Shown here piece after piece: positions 17,314 through 26,314 of a stretch of 64,000 bases of DNA (within the stretch, counting starts at the first letter, position 1; every line of letters starts with the position of its first letter). The position numbers and the translations under genes are program-made. Under the pieces are notes generated by a model. The model was not told the origin of the DNA. It did no database searches and worked only from the letters and a program-made list of their open reading frames with translations. This DNA comes from Chloroflexota bacterium (GTDB lineage Bacteria; Chloroflexota; UBA11872; VXOZ01), in NCBI GenBank assembly GCA_012270555.1, contig JAAXIC010000003.1:1-64000 (forward strand), given 5' to 3'.

Positions 17314-17675
17314 GTTGTCTGTAAATTCTGCTCCGTTTCTGAAGTCTGAGCGGTTGTCTGCGCAGCCTGTAGAAACCGTTCGTACTGAGGGCTGCGCGAA
17401 GCCCCCGTCGAAGTATGAACGGTTTCGGTTTTGGGTTACCTTATCCCTTCACCCTTCGACAAGCCTGTACTGAGCCTGACGAAGTGCTCAGGGCGAACGG
17501 GTGATAGTGTTCGGCAGCACCTTTGCAAACATCCTCTAGGACGGAATTCCGCTGGTTGGGCTTGCGTCCTTCACGCTACGTTTCACTACCAAACATACGC
17601 TCTCTCCCGCATTGATTCTCAGCATTACTCTTTCATCGTACCCACCTTCTTCCGCACGCTATGAGGAGCTACCCC
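17314..17675. repeat. Gene-free gap with two inverted repeats
   Basis: About 17375-17428 is an inverted repeat AAACCGTTCGTACTGAGG...TCGAAGTATGAACGGTTT. About 17447-17501 holds CACCCTTCGACAAGCCTGTACTGAGCC...GGGCGAACGGGTG. The remaining 170 bp before ftsK hold no gene, and no promoter could be defined. Confidence 0.55.
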
Positions 17676-20027
17676 ATGGCAACCCGTCGCAGCACCACAC
17701 AAAAGAAGCCATCGCGAGATTCCGGCTTGCCGCTCCCCTCATTCCGCCTGCCCTCGCCATTGCGGCGCGAGGTCTTTGGCGTTCTGAGTATTGTCATTGG
17801 GTTGCTTTCGGGCATTGCGCTGCTTTCGCCCAGCGGCACGGTGAGCGGCCTGTGGCATGAACTGCTCGTCTTACTCTTCGGTTGGATGGCGCCGCTGCCC
17901 GCGCTGGCTTCAATCGTGCTCGGCATACAACTCATCCGCGACGGCATCACGCAGGCGCGCTACGTGCGGTGGGAAACGCTTACGGCGTTGACGGTGCTCG
18001 TGCTCGCCGCCACGGCCTTTGGGCAGGCCATAGCGGGTCCGCCGGAGATGGCCGCAGCGTATCCGGTTGGCGGCGCCATCGGGCTGCAAATCCTCGCGCC
18101 GCTAACTACCGCGCTCGGCTTTGCGGGAGCAGTAATCGTCCTCTTTGCTCTGCTGCTCATTACGACCATCATCACCTTCTCGATCTCGTTGGGACGCATG
18201 CGCAGCGCGTTGGGCGGCATCTGGTACGTAGTGCGGCTGGTGGGCAAAGGCATCGGGGTACTGTTCCGCGCGGCCGGCGGCGCATACCGTCGCATGGGCG
18301 CACGCGCGACGGAGCCCGAAGAGGAAGAGCCACCGCAGCCGCGCGCGCTCAACGTGCGCGTCGCTTCCAACGTCAACGCTGCCAACGGCAGCGCGGCGCC
18401 CGCCTTGCCCGCCATGGAGGTGGTTGTGCCGAATCCGGCCGCTGCCGACGATCCCACGGAGGGGCAAGACGCTACCGTGGACCCGGATTCCGAAACGGCT
18501 ATGGAGACAGAAGCCGACGCGACCGACGCGCCGCGCTGGCAACTGCCGCCGCCTGAGTTGCTCACACCAGCCGCAAACACAGAAGACGCGGCAGAAGCCA
18601 CCGAGGAGATCGAGCAGCGGGCCCTCATCATCGAGGAGGCCTTGCGGAGCTTCAAGGTGGTGGCGGAAGTCGCCGAAGCCATTCGCGGACCCGCCGTCAC
18701 GCAATACCGCCTGACTCTGGGACAGGGCATCAAGGTGAGCCGGGTCATAAATCTCGCCAACGACCTGGCGCTCGCTCTCGCCGCGACGAGCGTGCGCATC
18801 GAGGCGCCCGTGCCCGGTTTCCCGTTCGTCGGCATCGAGATTCCCAACCAAAGCACCACCATCGTCACCATGCGCGAATTCATGACCGACCCCGCCTTTG
18901 CGGATCACGCGGGCATGCTGCCCCTGGCGCTGGGGCGTGACGTCGCCAACGACGTACGGGTCACCGACCTCGCCACCATGCCCCATCTGCTGATTGCCGG
19001 CGCCACGGGTTCGGGCAAGTCGGCGTGCGTGAACGCCATTATTTGCTCGCTGCTCATGCAGCACACGCCGGAGACGCTGCGTTTCCTGGTGGTCGACCCC
19101 AAGATGGTGGAGATGATCGGCTACAGCGACATTCCGCACTTGCTGCGCCCCGTCATCACCGACCTGGACGAGGTGGTGCCGACCCTCATGTGGGCCGCCG
19201 ACGAGATGACGCGCCGTTACAAAGTGCTGGCACAGGAGGGCTTCCGCAACATCCAGACCTACAACGCCGCCAAGCGCGAGGCCGGTGAGGAGCCGATGCA
19301 CTACCTCGTTATATTGATTGACGAGTTGGCCGACCTCATGATGACGGCCGCCGGCGACGTGGAGAAATACCTCTGCCGCCTGGCGCAGATGGCCCGCGCC
19401 GTAGGCATCCACTTGGTGGTCTCGACCCAGCGTCCCTCGGTGGACGTGCTCACGGGTCTCATCAAAGCCAACTTCCCGTGCCGCATCGCCTTTGCGGTCA
19501 GTTCACAGGCCGATTCGCGCACCATTCTCGACGGCGCGGGCGCGGAAAAGCTCATCGGCCAGGGCGACATGCTCTTTGCGCCGAAAGAGGCTACCCGCCT
19601 CACCCGTATTCAGGGCACGTACGTCGCCGACGACGAGATTAGCCGCATCGTGGCCTTCTGGCGGGAACAGGGCGCGCCGGAGTACATCCCGGAGAAGTCC
19701 TTCGAGGAAGCCGCGGCCAACCACCAGGAGAACAAGGACGACGACCTGGTGCGCCAAGCGATCCGCCTGGTCTCTCAATACGACAACGCCTCAGCCTCCT
19801 TCCTCCAACGCCAGCTCGGCATCGGCGCCACCAAGGCCAATCGCATCCTGGATACCCTGGAAGAACGCGGCATCGTGACCCCGCCGGAAGGCCTGGGCCG
19901 CGTGCGCCACGTGCTCGTCACCGCCGGCGACTTGCTAGACGACGATGACGAAGAGCCGCCCTTCGACCCGGACGATGAAGAGACCGCCGACGAGAAGGAC
20001 GAGGAGTTCTCACGTTTTCCCGTATAG
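17676..20027 (+). CDS. ftsK: DNA translocase FtsK/SpoIIIE
   Basis: A 783-residue membrane-anchored hexameric DNA pump that clears chromosome ends during division. About four membrane segments lie within residues 25-180 (VFGVLSIVIGLLSGIALLS, LPALASIVLGIQLI, LTALTVLVLAATAFG, AGAVIVLFALLLITTIITF). An acidic Pro/Ala/Glu linker runs to ~300, then the motor with AGATGSGKSACVNAII (Walker A) and VILIDELADLMM (Walker B). The C-terminal gamma winged helix is QLGIGATKANRILDTLEERGIV. The ATG at 17676 follows GAGGAG by 7 bp and is preferred over the upstream in-frame ATG at 17661. The DE-rich tail after the gamma domain is unusual but short. Confidence 0.95.
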   Translation: MATRRSTTQKKPSRDSGLPLPSFRLPSPLRREVFGVLSIVIGLLSGIALLSPSGTVSGLWHELLVLLFGWMAPLPALASIVLGIQLIRDGITQARYVRWETLTALTVLVLAATAFGQAIAGPPEMAAAYPVGGAIGLQILAPLTTALGFAGAVIVLFALLLITTIITFSISLGRMRSALGGIWYVVRLVGKGIGVLFRAAGGAYRRMGARATEPEEEEPPQPRALNVRVASNVNAANGSAAPALPAMEVVVPNPAAADDPTEGQDATVDPDSETAMETEADATDAPRWQLPPPELLTPAANTEDAAEATEEIEQRALIIEEALRSFKVVAEVAEAIRGPAVTQYRLTLGQGIKVSRVINLANDLALALAATSVRIEAPVPGFPFVGIEIPNQSTTIVTMREFMTDPAFADHAGMLPLALGRDVANDVRVTDLATMPHLLIAGATGSGKSACVNAIICSLLMQHTPETLRFLVVDPKMVEMIGYSDIPHLLRPVITDLDEVVPTLMWAADEMTRRYKVLAQEGFRNIQTYNAAKREAGEEPMHYLVILIDELADLMMTAAGDVEKYLCRLAQMARAVGIHLVVSTQRPSVDVLTGLIKANFPCRIAFAVSSQADSRTILDGAGAEKLIGQGDMLFAPKEATRLTRIQGTYVADDEISRIVAFWREQGAPEYIPEKSFEEAAANHQENKDDDLVRQAIRLVSQYDNASASFLQRQLGIGATKANRILDTLEERGIVTPPEGLGRVRHVLVTAGDLLDDDDEEPPFDPDDEETADEKDEEFSRFPV

Positions 20028-20060
20028 TTTGTGAGTCTGCAATAGAATTGCGTTGGCGCG

Positions 20061-20066
20061 TATAAT
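20061..20066 (+). promoter_or_regulatory. Possible -10 element (TATAAT) upstream of the ketoacyl synthase gene
   Basis: A perfect TATAAT stands in CGCGTATAATACAG, 94 bp before the start of the fabF-like gene. No good -35 hexamer is present at 16-18 bp, so the promoter call is weak. Confidence 0.3.
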
Positions 20067-20159
20067 ACAGGTAGCATTCAGTGAGTTGAAGGTCTTAGCT
20101 TGATGGCGAGCGGCAATCCATCATTGCGGCAGAGGGGTTGTTGCGCGACCATGTAATTT

Positions 20160-21431
20160 ATGAATGATAGATCGGTGAATTATTCGCGCATTGCGGTGAC
20201 AGGCATCGGGGCGGTGACCCCGTTGGGAAATAGCGTGGCGGAGTCGTGGCAGAACCTCTGCGCGGGCGTTTCCGGCATCGATCACACCGCGGGTTACGAT
20301 GCCGCTGACTTCCCGGTGCAAATCTCCGGTGAGGTAGGCGGGTTTGAGCCTAATACGGTCTTCAAAGGGTTGCCCCGCCGCATCTACAACGACGCCCGCC
20401 GCCAAGACCGGACGCACCAGTACGCGCTGGCCGCAGCCCTGGAAGCCTTGGCCCAGTCCGGGTTGCCGCTGCCTTTGCCGGAAGAACTGCAATTCCGCTG
20501 CGGCGTCGTTTCCGGCAACTGCCTCGGCGGCGTCACGTCCGTGGAAAGCGCTTCCCAGCGCACGGGCCGGGGCGAACTCAGTTCCTTCCTGCCCAGCGAG
20601 GTGCTGCGCATCATGCCCAACGCCGCCACCGCGCTCATAGCGGCGGCGTTTCGCGCCCGTGGCCCCAACTTCACCCCCTCCGTCGCCTGTGCCACCGGCA
20701 CGATTGCCATGGGCGAGGCCATGTGGATGTTGCAGACGGACCGCGCCGACGTGGTGGTGGCCTGCGGGTCCGACGGCGTGGTGGTGCCGACGGTGACGGC
20801 GGTCTTCGCGGCGCGCGGCGGGCCCATGAGCCGGCGCAACGACGATCCCAAACACGCCAGCCAGCCGGCCGACATCGACCGCGACGGATTTGTAATGGGT
20901 GAAGGCGGCGCGGCCATGATTCTGGAACGCGAAGCCGACGCCAAGGCCCGCGGCGCGCCCATCCTGGGCTATCTCGTCGGCTACGGCTGCACGAACGGCA
21001 CCGGCGGACGCACCGAGCCCGACGGCGATGGGCAGGTGCAGACCATGAAGATCGCGCTGGAGATGGCAGGCGTGGCGCCAGCGGACATCGCCGCCATCAA
21101 CCCGCACATGACCTCGACCGTAATCGGCGATCGCGTGGAGGCGGTGGCGCTGCGCGAGATGTTTGGCGACAAACCGTTCGTCTCGGCCACGAAGTCCAGC
21201 ACCGGCCATATGCTCGCGGCGGCGGGATCGTTCGAGGCGGTCGCCTGTGTCAAGATGCTGGCAGAGCAAAAAGTCCCGGCGACCATCAATACCGAGACCA
21301 TCGACCCCGACTGCGCCGGCATCAATTACGTCCTCGGCAAGACTATCGACGCACCCCTGGAGTTCGTGCTCTCCAACTCCTTCGGCTTCGGCGACCACAA
21401 CGCGACGCTCGTCTTCCAACGGGCGGACTGA
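20160..21431 (+). CDS. fabF: Beta-ketoacyl-ACP synthase II family protein
   Basis: A 423-residue thiolase-fold condensing enzyme of fatty-acid or polyketide elongation. It has AVTGIGAVTPLGNSVAESW at the N-terminus, the nucleophilic cysteine in SVACATGTIAMGEAMWML, the first histidine in INPHMTSTVIGD, the lysine and second histidine in KSSTGHMLAAAGSFEAV, and NSFGFGDHNATLVF at the end. Two usual residues are shifted: NAHGTST appears as NPHMTST and FGFGGHN as FGFGDHN. The Cys-His-His triad is complete, so activity is expected. No ACP, malonyl transferase or reductase is adjacent. With those changes it may serve a specialised pathway and not housekeeping FabF. Confidence 0.88.
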   Translation: MNDRSVNYSRIAVTGIGAVTPLGNSVAESWQNLCAGVSGIDHTAGYDAADFPVQISGEVGGFEPNTVFKGLPRRIYNDARRQDRTHQYALAAALEALAQSGLPLPLPEELQFRCGVVSGNCLGGVTSVESASQRTGRGELSSFLPSEVLRIMPNAATALIAAAFRARGPNFTPSVACATGTIAMGEAMWMLQTDRADVVVACGSDGVVVPTVTAVFAARGGPMSRRNDDPKHASQPADIDRDGFVMGEGGAAMILEREADAKARGAPILGYLVGYGCTNGTGGRTEPDGDGQVQTMKIALEMAGVAPADIAAINPHMTSTVIGDRVEAVALREMFGDKPFVSATKSSTGHMLAAAGSFEAVACVKMLAEQKVPATINTETIDPDCAGINYVLGKTIDAPLEFVLSNSFGFGDHNATLVFQRAD

Positions 21432-21490
21432 GTCCAACTTTCTTGACGTCTGGAGCATCATATCCAAGTTAGCTGCTACTCCGAACTCCT

Positions 21491-21541
21491 CAGTTAAAAT
21501 AAAAAGAAGGGGAGGCGTAGGATAACATACCTACACCTCCC
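21491..21541 (-). terminator. Strong rho-independent terminator of the Ntn-hydrolase operon
   Basis: On the minus strand the hairpin arms are 530-541 and 509-521 (GGGAGGTGTAGG with CCTACGCCTCCC, one mismatch, 8-nt loop). The stem is followed by TTCTTTTTATTTT. It lies 36 bp after the stop of the 67-residue gene and closes that operon. On the plus strand it could also slow transcription leaving the fabF-like gene, but it lacks a T run there. Confidence 0.85.
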
Positions 21542-21576
21542 TAATCTCTCAGTCCGCGCGATAGAAAGCTTGTCGT

Positions 21577-21780
21577 CTAGTCGTGCTTTTCCACTGAAGC
21601 GGGCGGAAAGTGCCGCTTGGCGATTGCCAACATTTTCTCCGCAACCTTTTCTCCGAATGCTCCCGGCTCCTCAAACTCCTCGTCCCTACGACCTATCGGG
21701 ATGACTGGAAACACATCTTTATCAGTCTTGCGCGAATCGCGCTGAGCCTCTACATGTTGCCCCGTCGCTTTGTTACCCAT
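21577..21780 (-). CDS. Small hypothetical protein, partner of the Ntn-hydrolase-like gene
   Basis: A 67-residue charged, probably soluble protein (MGNKATGQHVEAQRDSRKTD..., ending ASVEKHD) with no membrane segment or recognised domain. It overlaps the end of the upstream 455-residue gene by 8 bp, has AGAGGG upstream of its ATG, and is followed by a strong terminator. All of this supports translation as the second gene of a two-gene operon. The tail KMLAIAKRHFPP could form one helix. It is an unknown that should be studied with its neighbour. Confidence 0.6.
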   Translation of the reverse strand: MGNKATGQHVEAQRDSRKTDKDVFPVIPIGRRDEEFEEPGAFGEKVAEKMLAIAKRHFPPASVEKHD

Positions 21781-23140
21781 GGCTATTGTTTCCCTCTAGT
21801 GTTCTTTCTACTCCCACAGTGTCGTCTGCTACTGCGCTATTTGCGGCCTGGAAGTACTGAGGATTCAAATTGGCATCGAAGTAGTGCTTGCGTTGTATCC
21901 AGATGAGACCATCCCCTTTTGATATCAACATCACATCAATTGGGCCACCTACTGTCTCCTGCTCACCTGACACCCTTCTCTTGAACGACTGCAAGTTCAC
22001 CAATGCCTCAGCAACTGCTGGTAGTTCACTCTTGGGCATGGATGCAATTGTACTTATCACAGGTTCAACATAGCGAGTATACCCCGTGGCGTCTAAGGAA
22101 TCCTTAAAAACCTCTAGCATTTCTGAAGCGGCACTTGCGGCTACAGCCTTCAGACGTTTCCTTTCCTCGTCAGAGGTCTCCCTAAGACTATTTATGATGA
22201 TAGTTGGATATTTCTCCAAGATCTGTTTGACGCCGTTCTCTAACTCTTTCCGAAATCCCGGTTCGATTCCCTCCATAAACGAACGTACCATTTCTCCTTG
22301 CGCGAATGGTACAATTGCCTCGCCCTCCTCAGTGCCTATGTCTGTCGACGCACCATCCGCCCATCCGTAATTCAACTTCCCTCCTGCAATTCCTGCGACT
22401 CTAACTGCTCGCAGAGACGGGAAAAGCTGCTCTTCTCCAAAGCCAGCTATGACAACACCTGATCCTCCGATTGAGGTATATCGATCATCATGTTTTGACA
22501 ATACCCAACCTGCGAGGAGTGTGAGTTGTCTGGAGGCGGTAGTTTCTAAGTCGGCTCCAAAGTTCGCTTCCTTAGTATCCTTGATAGTCAAGCGGTATTG
22601 TCTTCTCAATTCATTGGCAGAGGCAGCATCCATGTCTTCCGAAAACCTGGCAGCTCTCCACCTTCGATAGTGCTCACCAATAACATCTGATTTCACTCTT
22701 TGTAACAATTGCTGGAATTCTTCAGGTGTCGTGGGTGTTTCTTCTGGCAGTTTGCTCGTGAATTCCCTCTGGATCTGTCGAACCATGACCGTGAATACAG
22801 CATCCAGAACACGACGCACGAATTGGTCTTGACTCTTACTGGGCGCCAGAGCTGTCTCGCTCTGGAGGAATTCAACGAAGTCATCCGTATAGTCTTGAAT
22901 AGTTGCGTGCGCAGTACCGCCTAAGCGGGCTCGATACAGCTTTATTACAGTTTCCCAGGGTACTTCCATGAAACTGGCGTTGCCGTAGACCATTATGCCG
23001 ACTGGATGGTGCCGTGAGAGCGCAAAGAGTTTATTGGCAGTCGCGTAAATCCTCGGCGCGCCGCCTTGAGAAATGGTAATTGCACTATCGGCTGCCAGAG
23101 CGACCGCTTCTCTGTTCATGATCGCGATTTCTGCCGTCAT
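21773..23140 (-). CDS. Proteasome-like Ntn-hydrolase-fold protein of unknown function
   Basis: A 455-residue protein. Residues 1-70 (AEIAIMNREAVALAADSAIT...KLFALSRHHPVGIMVYGNA) follow the proteasome beta-subunit/HslV pattern: first strand, GVVLAADxRxT, then K-[IL]F-x-[IL], then the strand with G. The residue that would become the N-terminal nucleophile is not an obvious Thr, Ser or Cys after a propeptide, so it may be inactive or cut elsewhere. The remaining ~300 residues are mainly helical and charged, with no recognised domain. Codon use is visibly more AT-rich than in the neighbours, suggesting transfer. It forms an operon with the 67-residue gene. It is distinct in length and extension from HslV and Anbu. 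Confidence 0.65.
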   Translation of the reverse strand: MTAEIAIMNREAVALAADSAITISQGGAPRIYATANKLFALSRHHPVGIMVYGNASFMEVPWETVIKLYRARLGGTAHATIQDYTDDFVEFLQSETALAPSKSQDQFVRRVLDAVFTVMVRQIQREFTSKLPEETPTTPEEFQQLLQRVKSDVIGEHYRRWRAARFSEDMDAASANELRRQYRLTIKDTKEANFGADLETTASRQLTLLAGWVLSKHDDRYTSIGGSGVVIAGFGEEQLFPSLRAVRVAGIAGGKLNYGWADGASTDIGTEEGEAIVPFAQGEMVRSFMEGIEPGFRKELENGVKQILEKYPTIIINSLRETSDEERKRLKAVAASAASEMLEVFKDSLDATGYTRYVEPVISTIASMPKSELPAVAEALVNLQSFKRRVSGEQETVGGPIDVMLISKGDGLIWIQRKHYFDANLNPQYFQAANSAVADDTVGVERTLEGNNSHG

Positions 23141-23174
23141 TTTCTGTCCCCGGACGCAATGGTCATGTACAATC

Positions 23175-23189
23175 CATTCTCAGAGAATG
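23175..23189. promoter_or_regulatory. Small perfect inverted repeat between divergent genes
   Basis: CATTCTC-A-GAGAATG, a 7+1+7 palindrome, lies in the 139-bp gap between the Ntn-hydrolase-like gene (minus) and the amidohydrolase gene (plus). Its position suits an operator. No regulator gene is adjacent. Confidence 0.35.
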
Positions 23190-23279
23190 CTCCGTTACTA
23201 CCTTAATGATACTTGATTCTTAATACCCTGCCAGGCATCTTACACGGTTTAATGACGCGTGTGATGTACTCTAAGGTAA

Positions 23280-24482
23280 ATGGCAAGACAGTGCAGCACT
23301 ATGGAAACACCATTGAACACGAAGTATGATCTGGTCATCCACGCTGGACGCGTCCTTTGTCCCGCGACAGGGCTGGACGGCCCCGGCGCCGTGGCGGTGC
23401 GGGGCGACCGCATCGCGGCGGTTTCGACTTCATCACAGACGCAGGACCGTGCGGAGAGTGCTGCGCCGCCGCTCGATTCAGCGCGGCAAACACTCTCCTT
23501 TCCCGATGGTATTCTCCTGCCCGGTTTCGTGGACGCGCACGCGCATCCGGCGTTGTCCGGCTCCAAGTACGGCATTACACCCGATACGCACATCCTGCCA
23601 TATGGTTCCACCACGCTGCTTTCTCAGGGTGACGCGGGCGCACGGAACTGGCAGCGGTACAAAGAGGAGACCATTAACGGCAGCCGCACGCGGATACTCA
23701 TGGCGCTCAACCTCTCGGCAACTGGCGAATCTAATGAGGAAGGCTGTTTTGCCAATCTCGCCGACGCCGACGCTGACGCCTGCGTGGAGACCGTAACGCA
23801 GGAACCGGAGCATATCTGGGGCATTGCGTTGAATGTTGGGCCCACCAACTGCGGCGAGAACGACCCCCGCGAAATCATGGCCCGGGCCCTCGAGGCGGCC
23901 GAGCGCACCGGCAAGCCGCTGCTCGTCGGCCAGCGCCGCCACGACGATTGGTGCCTGGAAGAGCAGTTCGACCTGCTGCGCCCCGGCGACGTGGTGACGT
24001 ACTGCTTCCACGCCCGCGGTGGGAATCCGGTAGCCGATGGCCGCGTGCGGGACTGCGTCTGGGCTGCCCGCGAGCGCGGTATCCTCTTCGACCTCGGCCA
24101 CGGCATGGACTCGTTTAACTTTGCGGTCGCTACGGTCGCAATTGCTGAAGGCTTCCTGCCGGATACCATCTCCAGCGACGTCTACGCCCGTCACGTGGGG
24201 GCTAATCCGCGCCACCACCTGCCGCTGGTCATGTCCAAGCTCCGCGCCGCCGGCATGGAGGAAGCCGACATCTGGCCGCGCGTAACTTCCCGTCCCGCCG
24301 CGCTCCTTGGCCTGCAGAACGAGATCGGCGCGCTGACGCCCGGCGCCTGCGCCGACCTTGCTATCTTGCGTTGGCACGACGAACCGCGAACGCTCCGTGA
24401 TGCCGCCGGTAATGAACATCAAGGCGGCGTGTGGGAACCGGTGCTCACCGTCCGCGGCGGCGAGGTTGTGGGCAACATCTGA
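23280..24482 (+). CDS. Amidohydrolase family protein (dihydroorotase-like)
   Basis: A 400-residue metal-dependent hydrolase of the amidohydrolase superfamily. DLVIHAGRVLCPATG and AVRGDRIAAV form the N-terminal beta part, GILLPGFVDAHAHPALSGSKYG gives the HxH metal site, a later YCFHARGGNP supplies a histidine and DLGHGMDSF another, and TISSDVYARHVG places the conserved aspartate. The ending GALTPGACADLAILRW and VWEPVLTVRGGEVV is typical of the family. The ATG at 23280 has AAGG close by; 23301 is an alternative. The 24492 methyltransferase follows after 9 bp and is probably co-transcribed. The substrate is unknown. Confidence 0.85.
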   Translation: MARQCSTMETPLNTKYDLVIHAGRVLCPATGLDGPGAVAVRGDRIAAVSTSSQTQDRAESAAPPLDSARQTLSFPDGILLPGFVDAHAHPALSGSKYGITPDTHILPYGSTTLLSQGDAGARNWQRYKEETINGSRTRILMALNLSATGESNEEGCFANLADADADACVETVTQEPEHIWGIALNVGPTNCGENDPREIMARALEAAERTGKPLLVGQRRHDDWCLEEQFDLLRPGDVVTYCFHARGGNPVADGRVRDCVWAARERGILFDLGHGMDSFNFAVATVAIAEGFLPDTISSDVYARHVGANPRHHLPLVMSKLRAAGMEEADIWPRVTSRPAALLGLQNEIGALTPGACADLAILRWHDEPRTLRDAAGNEHQGGVWEPVLTVRGGEVVGNI

Positions 24483-24491
24483 CGCCGGGCT

Positions 24492-25331
24492 GTGAGCACG
24501 AGCAACAGCAGGGGCGTCTGTGAAAGGCTACTCGTGCGCTTTTATGACACGTCTGACTACACTCCGGTTGCGCCCTACTATGATGCGACCCGCGACATTC
24601 CCTATAAGCTCCTGCAGACGTGCTTTCAGCGCATCTTCGCAAAAGCAGGTTTTCCCGAAACGGGCCGCATTCTCGACGCCGGCTGCGGCACGGCACAGGT
24701 GTCCCTGCCTTTGATCAAGAGCGGCCATAGTGTGGTTGGCGTTGACGTGTCTGCGGCTATGCTGGAGGTGGCGCGCAAGAAACTTGCTCCAGGCGATACG
24801 GCGGAGTTCAGGGTAGCCGACGTGCGGTCTCTCGAAGACCCGGACGGTTCTTATGATGGGATCGTCGTATCCAAGCTCTTTCAACATGTCGGCAATTGGC
24901 AGTCAGCCGTAGACGAACTGCTAAGGGTGATCAAGGACGGCGGCCTATTCATGCACGTCAATGAAAAAGGCGCTTTCAAGCACGCGGTGAGAAGGCAGTT
25001 TTCCGCACGTTGCCAGGAGTGGGGCTACATCGATCTCTACGTTGGTATCAAAGATCGTAGCCAACTCGGCGTATATCTCAGAGAAAAGGGCGCGGCGCCA
25101 CTTGCAATCGACACACACGATCTGGCTTGGGAGAAGACTATCACGTACGAAACCGCGCTTGAACACCTAAGGCTCAAGCTCCACTCGGAGTTCTGGGCGG
25201 TCCCCGAAGCAGTGTATGCCCAGGTGCTAGAAGAAGTGAGGACGTGGGTGCGCGCGCACCCCGAGGGTGAGGCTACGGTCGAAACGATGCGACCTTATTT
25301 GGTGGTCGAAGTCTTTACCGTGAGGAAGTGA
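24492..25331 (+). CDS. SAM-dependent methyltransferase
   Basis: A 279-residue class I methyltransferase. It has motif I ILDAGCGTAQVSLPLIKSG, motif II VVGVDVSAAMLEVARKKL, then AEFRVADVRSL and motif IV YDGIVVSKLFQHVG, with LLRVIKDGGLFMHVNEKG following. The first ~50 residues (FYDTSDYTPVAPYYDATRDIPYKLL) are typical of small-molecule methyltransferases. The start is a GTG at 24492, 9 bp after the amidohydrolase stop, which suggests translational coupling. The methyl acceptor is unknown, although the pairing with a hydrolase hints at one catabolic or detoxification step. Confidence 0.85.
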   Translation: MSTSNSRGVCERLLVRFYDTSDYTPVAPYYDATRDIPYKLLQTCFQRIFAKAGFPETGRILDAGCGTAQVSLPLIKSGHSVVGVDVSAAMLEVARKKLAPGDTAEFRVADVRSLEDPDGSYDGIVVSKLFQHVGNWQSAVDELLRVIKDGGLFMHVNEKGAFKHAVRRQFSARCQEWGYIDLYVGIKDRSQLGVYLREKGAAPLAIDTHDLAWEKTITYETALEHLRLKLHSEFWAVPEAVYAQVLEEVRTWVRAHPEGEATVETMRPYLVVEVFTVRK

Positions 25332-25373
25332 CATTCCGCCAACGATGGCGGCTCGGCCCATTGTCGGCGCCTG

Positions 25374-25419
25374 CCCTGGATTCCTCGGTTTCCCAACCGC
25401 GCTTTTGCCGGAATGACGG
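25374..25419. repeat. Interrupted copy of the GGATTCC / GGAATGACGG palindrome
   Basis: CCTGGATTCC...GCCGGAATGACGGG with a longer, imperfect centre than the other copies. It lies in the 148-bp gap between two convergent genes. Confidence 0.45.
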
Positions 25420-25479
25420 GCCACTCGCCCACTCAATGCTGGAGTGGGGAACCCATTGCTACAGAGATTAAGCCTCTCA

Positions 25480-26247
25480 TTACACTCCAGCTTGCACCCA
25501 GGCGCAGAAGCGACGGTCGAGGAACTCGATGACGGCGTACAGGCTAAGTCCCAGCGCAGCCATGGCTACAATGCCGGCGTACATGGCGGGATAGTCCACC
25601 CGCCCCCACGACTGCACGATGATGAAATAACCCAGGCCGTTGTGGGTAGCAAAGGTCTCCGTGAAGAAGAGCACGGCTATGGCCGTACCGCTGGTGATGC
25701 GCAGTGAGCTGAGTATCGACGGCAACACGGCGGGAAAGTAGACGTAGCGCAGCAGGTGGCGGCGGCGCGCGCCGAGCGAGCGTACCGAGAGGATGAGTTC
25801 CGGTCGCACGGCATAGGCGGCATCGCGCGTGAGCACGAGGATCTGAAAATAGAGGATCAGGCTAATGATGAAGATCTTCGAGGCTTCGCCCACGCCCAGG
25901 AAGAGCATGATGATGGGCAGCAGCACGATTTTCGGCACGGGGTAAATGAGATAGATGAGCGGACTGGCAATGCGGTCGATCATCGGCGCCTGACCCACCG
26001 CCATGCCCGCCGGCGCCGCCAGTATCACGGCGATGATGATGCTCAGCACCACGCGGTAGGCGCTGTAAAGCACGTGCTCCCACAAGTCACCGCCGAACCA
26101 CTCCCGCGCAAAGGCTTCCGCCACCACCCACGGCACGGGCAAGATGGGATTTCCCAACGCCAGCGCCGCCAACGCCCATACGGCCACCAATGCCACAACG
26201 GCGGCAAGCACAAACGGCGGCGTGACACGCGAACGCGGGGCGACCAT
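25480..26247 (-). CDS. ABC transporter permease (TauC/SsuC-like), orphan
   Basis: A 255-residue inner-membrane permease with about six hydrophobic helices (FVLAAVVALVAVWALAALAL, VVLSIIIAVILAAPAGMAVG, PLIYLIYPVPKIVLLPIIMLF, IFIISLILYFQILVL, FFIETFAT-like region, YAGIVAMAALGLSLYAVIEFL). The EAA loop contacting the ATPase reads VRSLGARRRHLLRYVYFPAVLP. The family imports sulfonates, nitrate or thiamine-precursor-like compounds. The frame extends to 26340, but the first membrane helix follows the ATG at 26247. No ATPase or binding protein gene is beside it, so partners must be elsewhere or the locus is a remnant. Confidence 0.82.
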   Translation of the reverse strand: MVAPRSRVTPPFVLAAVVALVAVWALAALALGNPILPVPWVVAEAFAREWFGGDLWEHVLYSAYRVVLSIIIAVILAAPAGMAVGQAPMIDRIASPLIYLIYPVPKIVLLPIIMLFLGVGEASKIFIISLILYFQILVLTRDAAYAVRPELILSVRSLGARRRHLLRYVYFPAVLPSILSSLRITSGTAIAVLFFTETFATHNGLGYFIIVQSWGRVDYPAMYAGIVAMAALGLSLYAVIEFLDRRFCAWVQAGV

Positions 26248-26314
26248 AGCAGTAACTCTTCTATCCAGTCTTATCTCGACGGTGCTAGAGTCGCTGTCAT
26301 TTTGCGACGATTGC

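Noticed and set aside
20121-21467. 448-codon minus-strand frame opposite the ketoacyl synthase gene
   Set aside because: Shadow frame. The composition is typical of reversed GC-rich coding sequence and no domain is recognisable.
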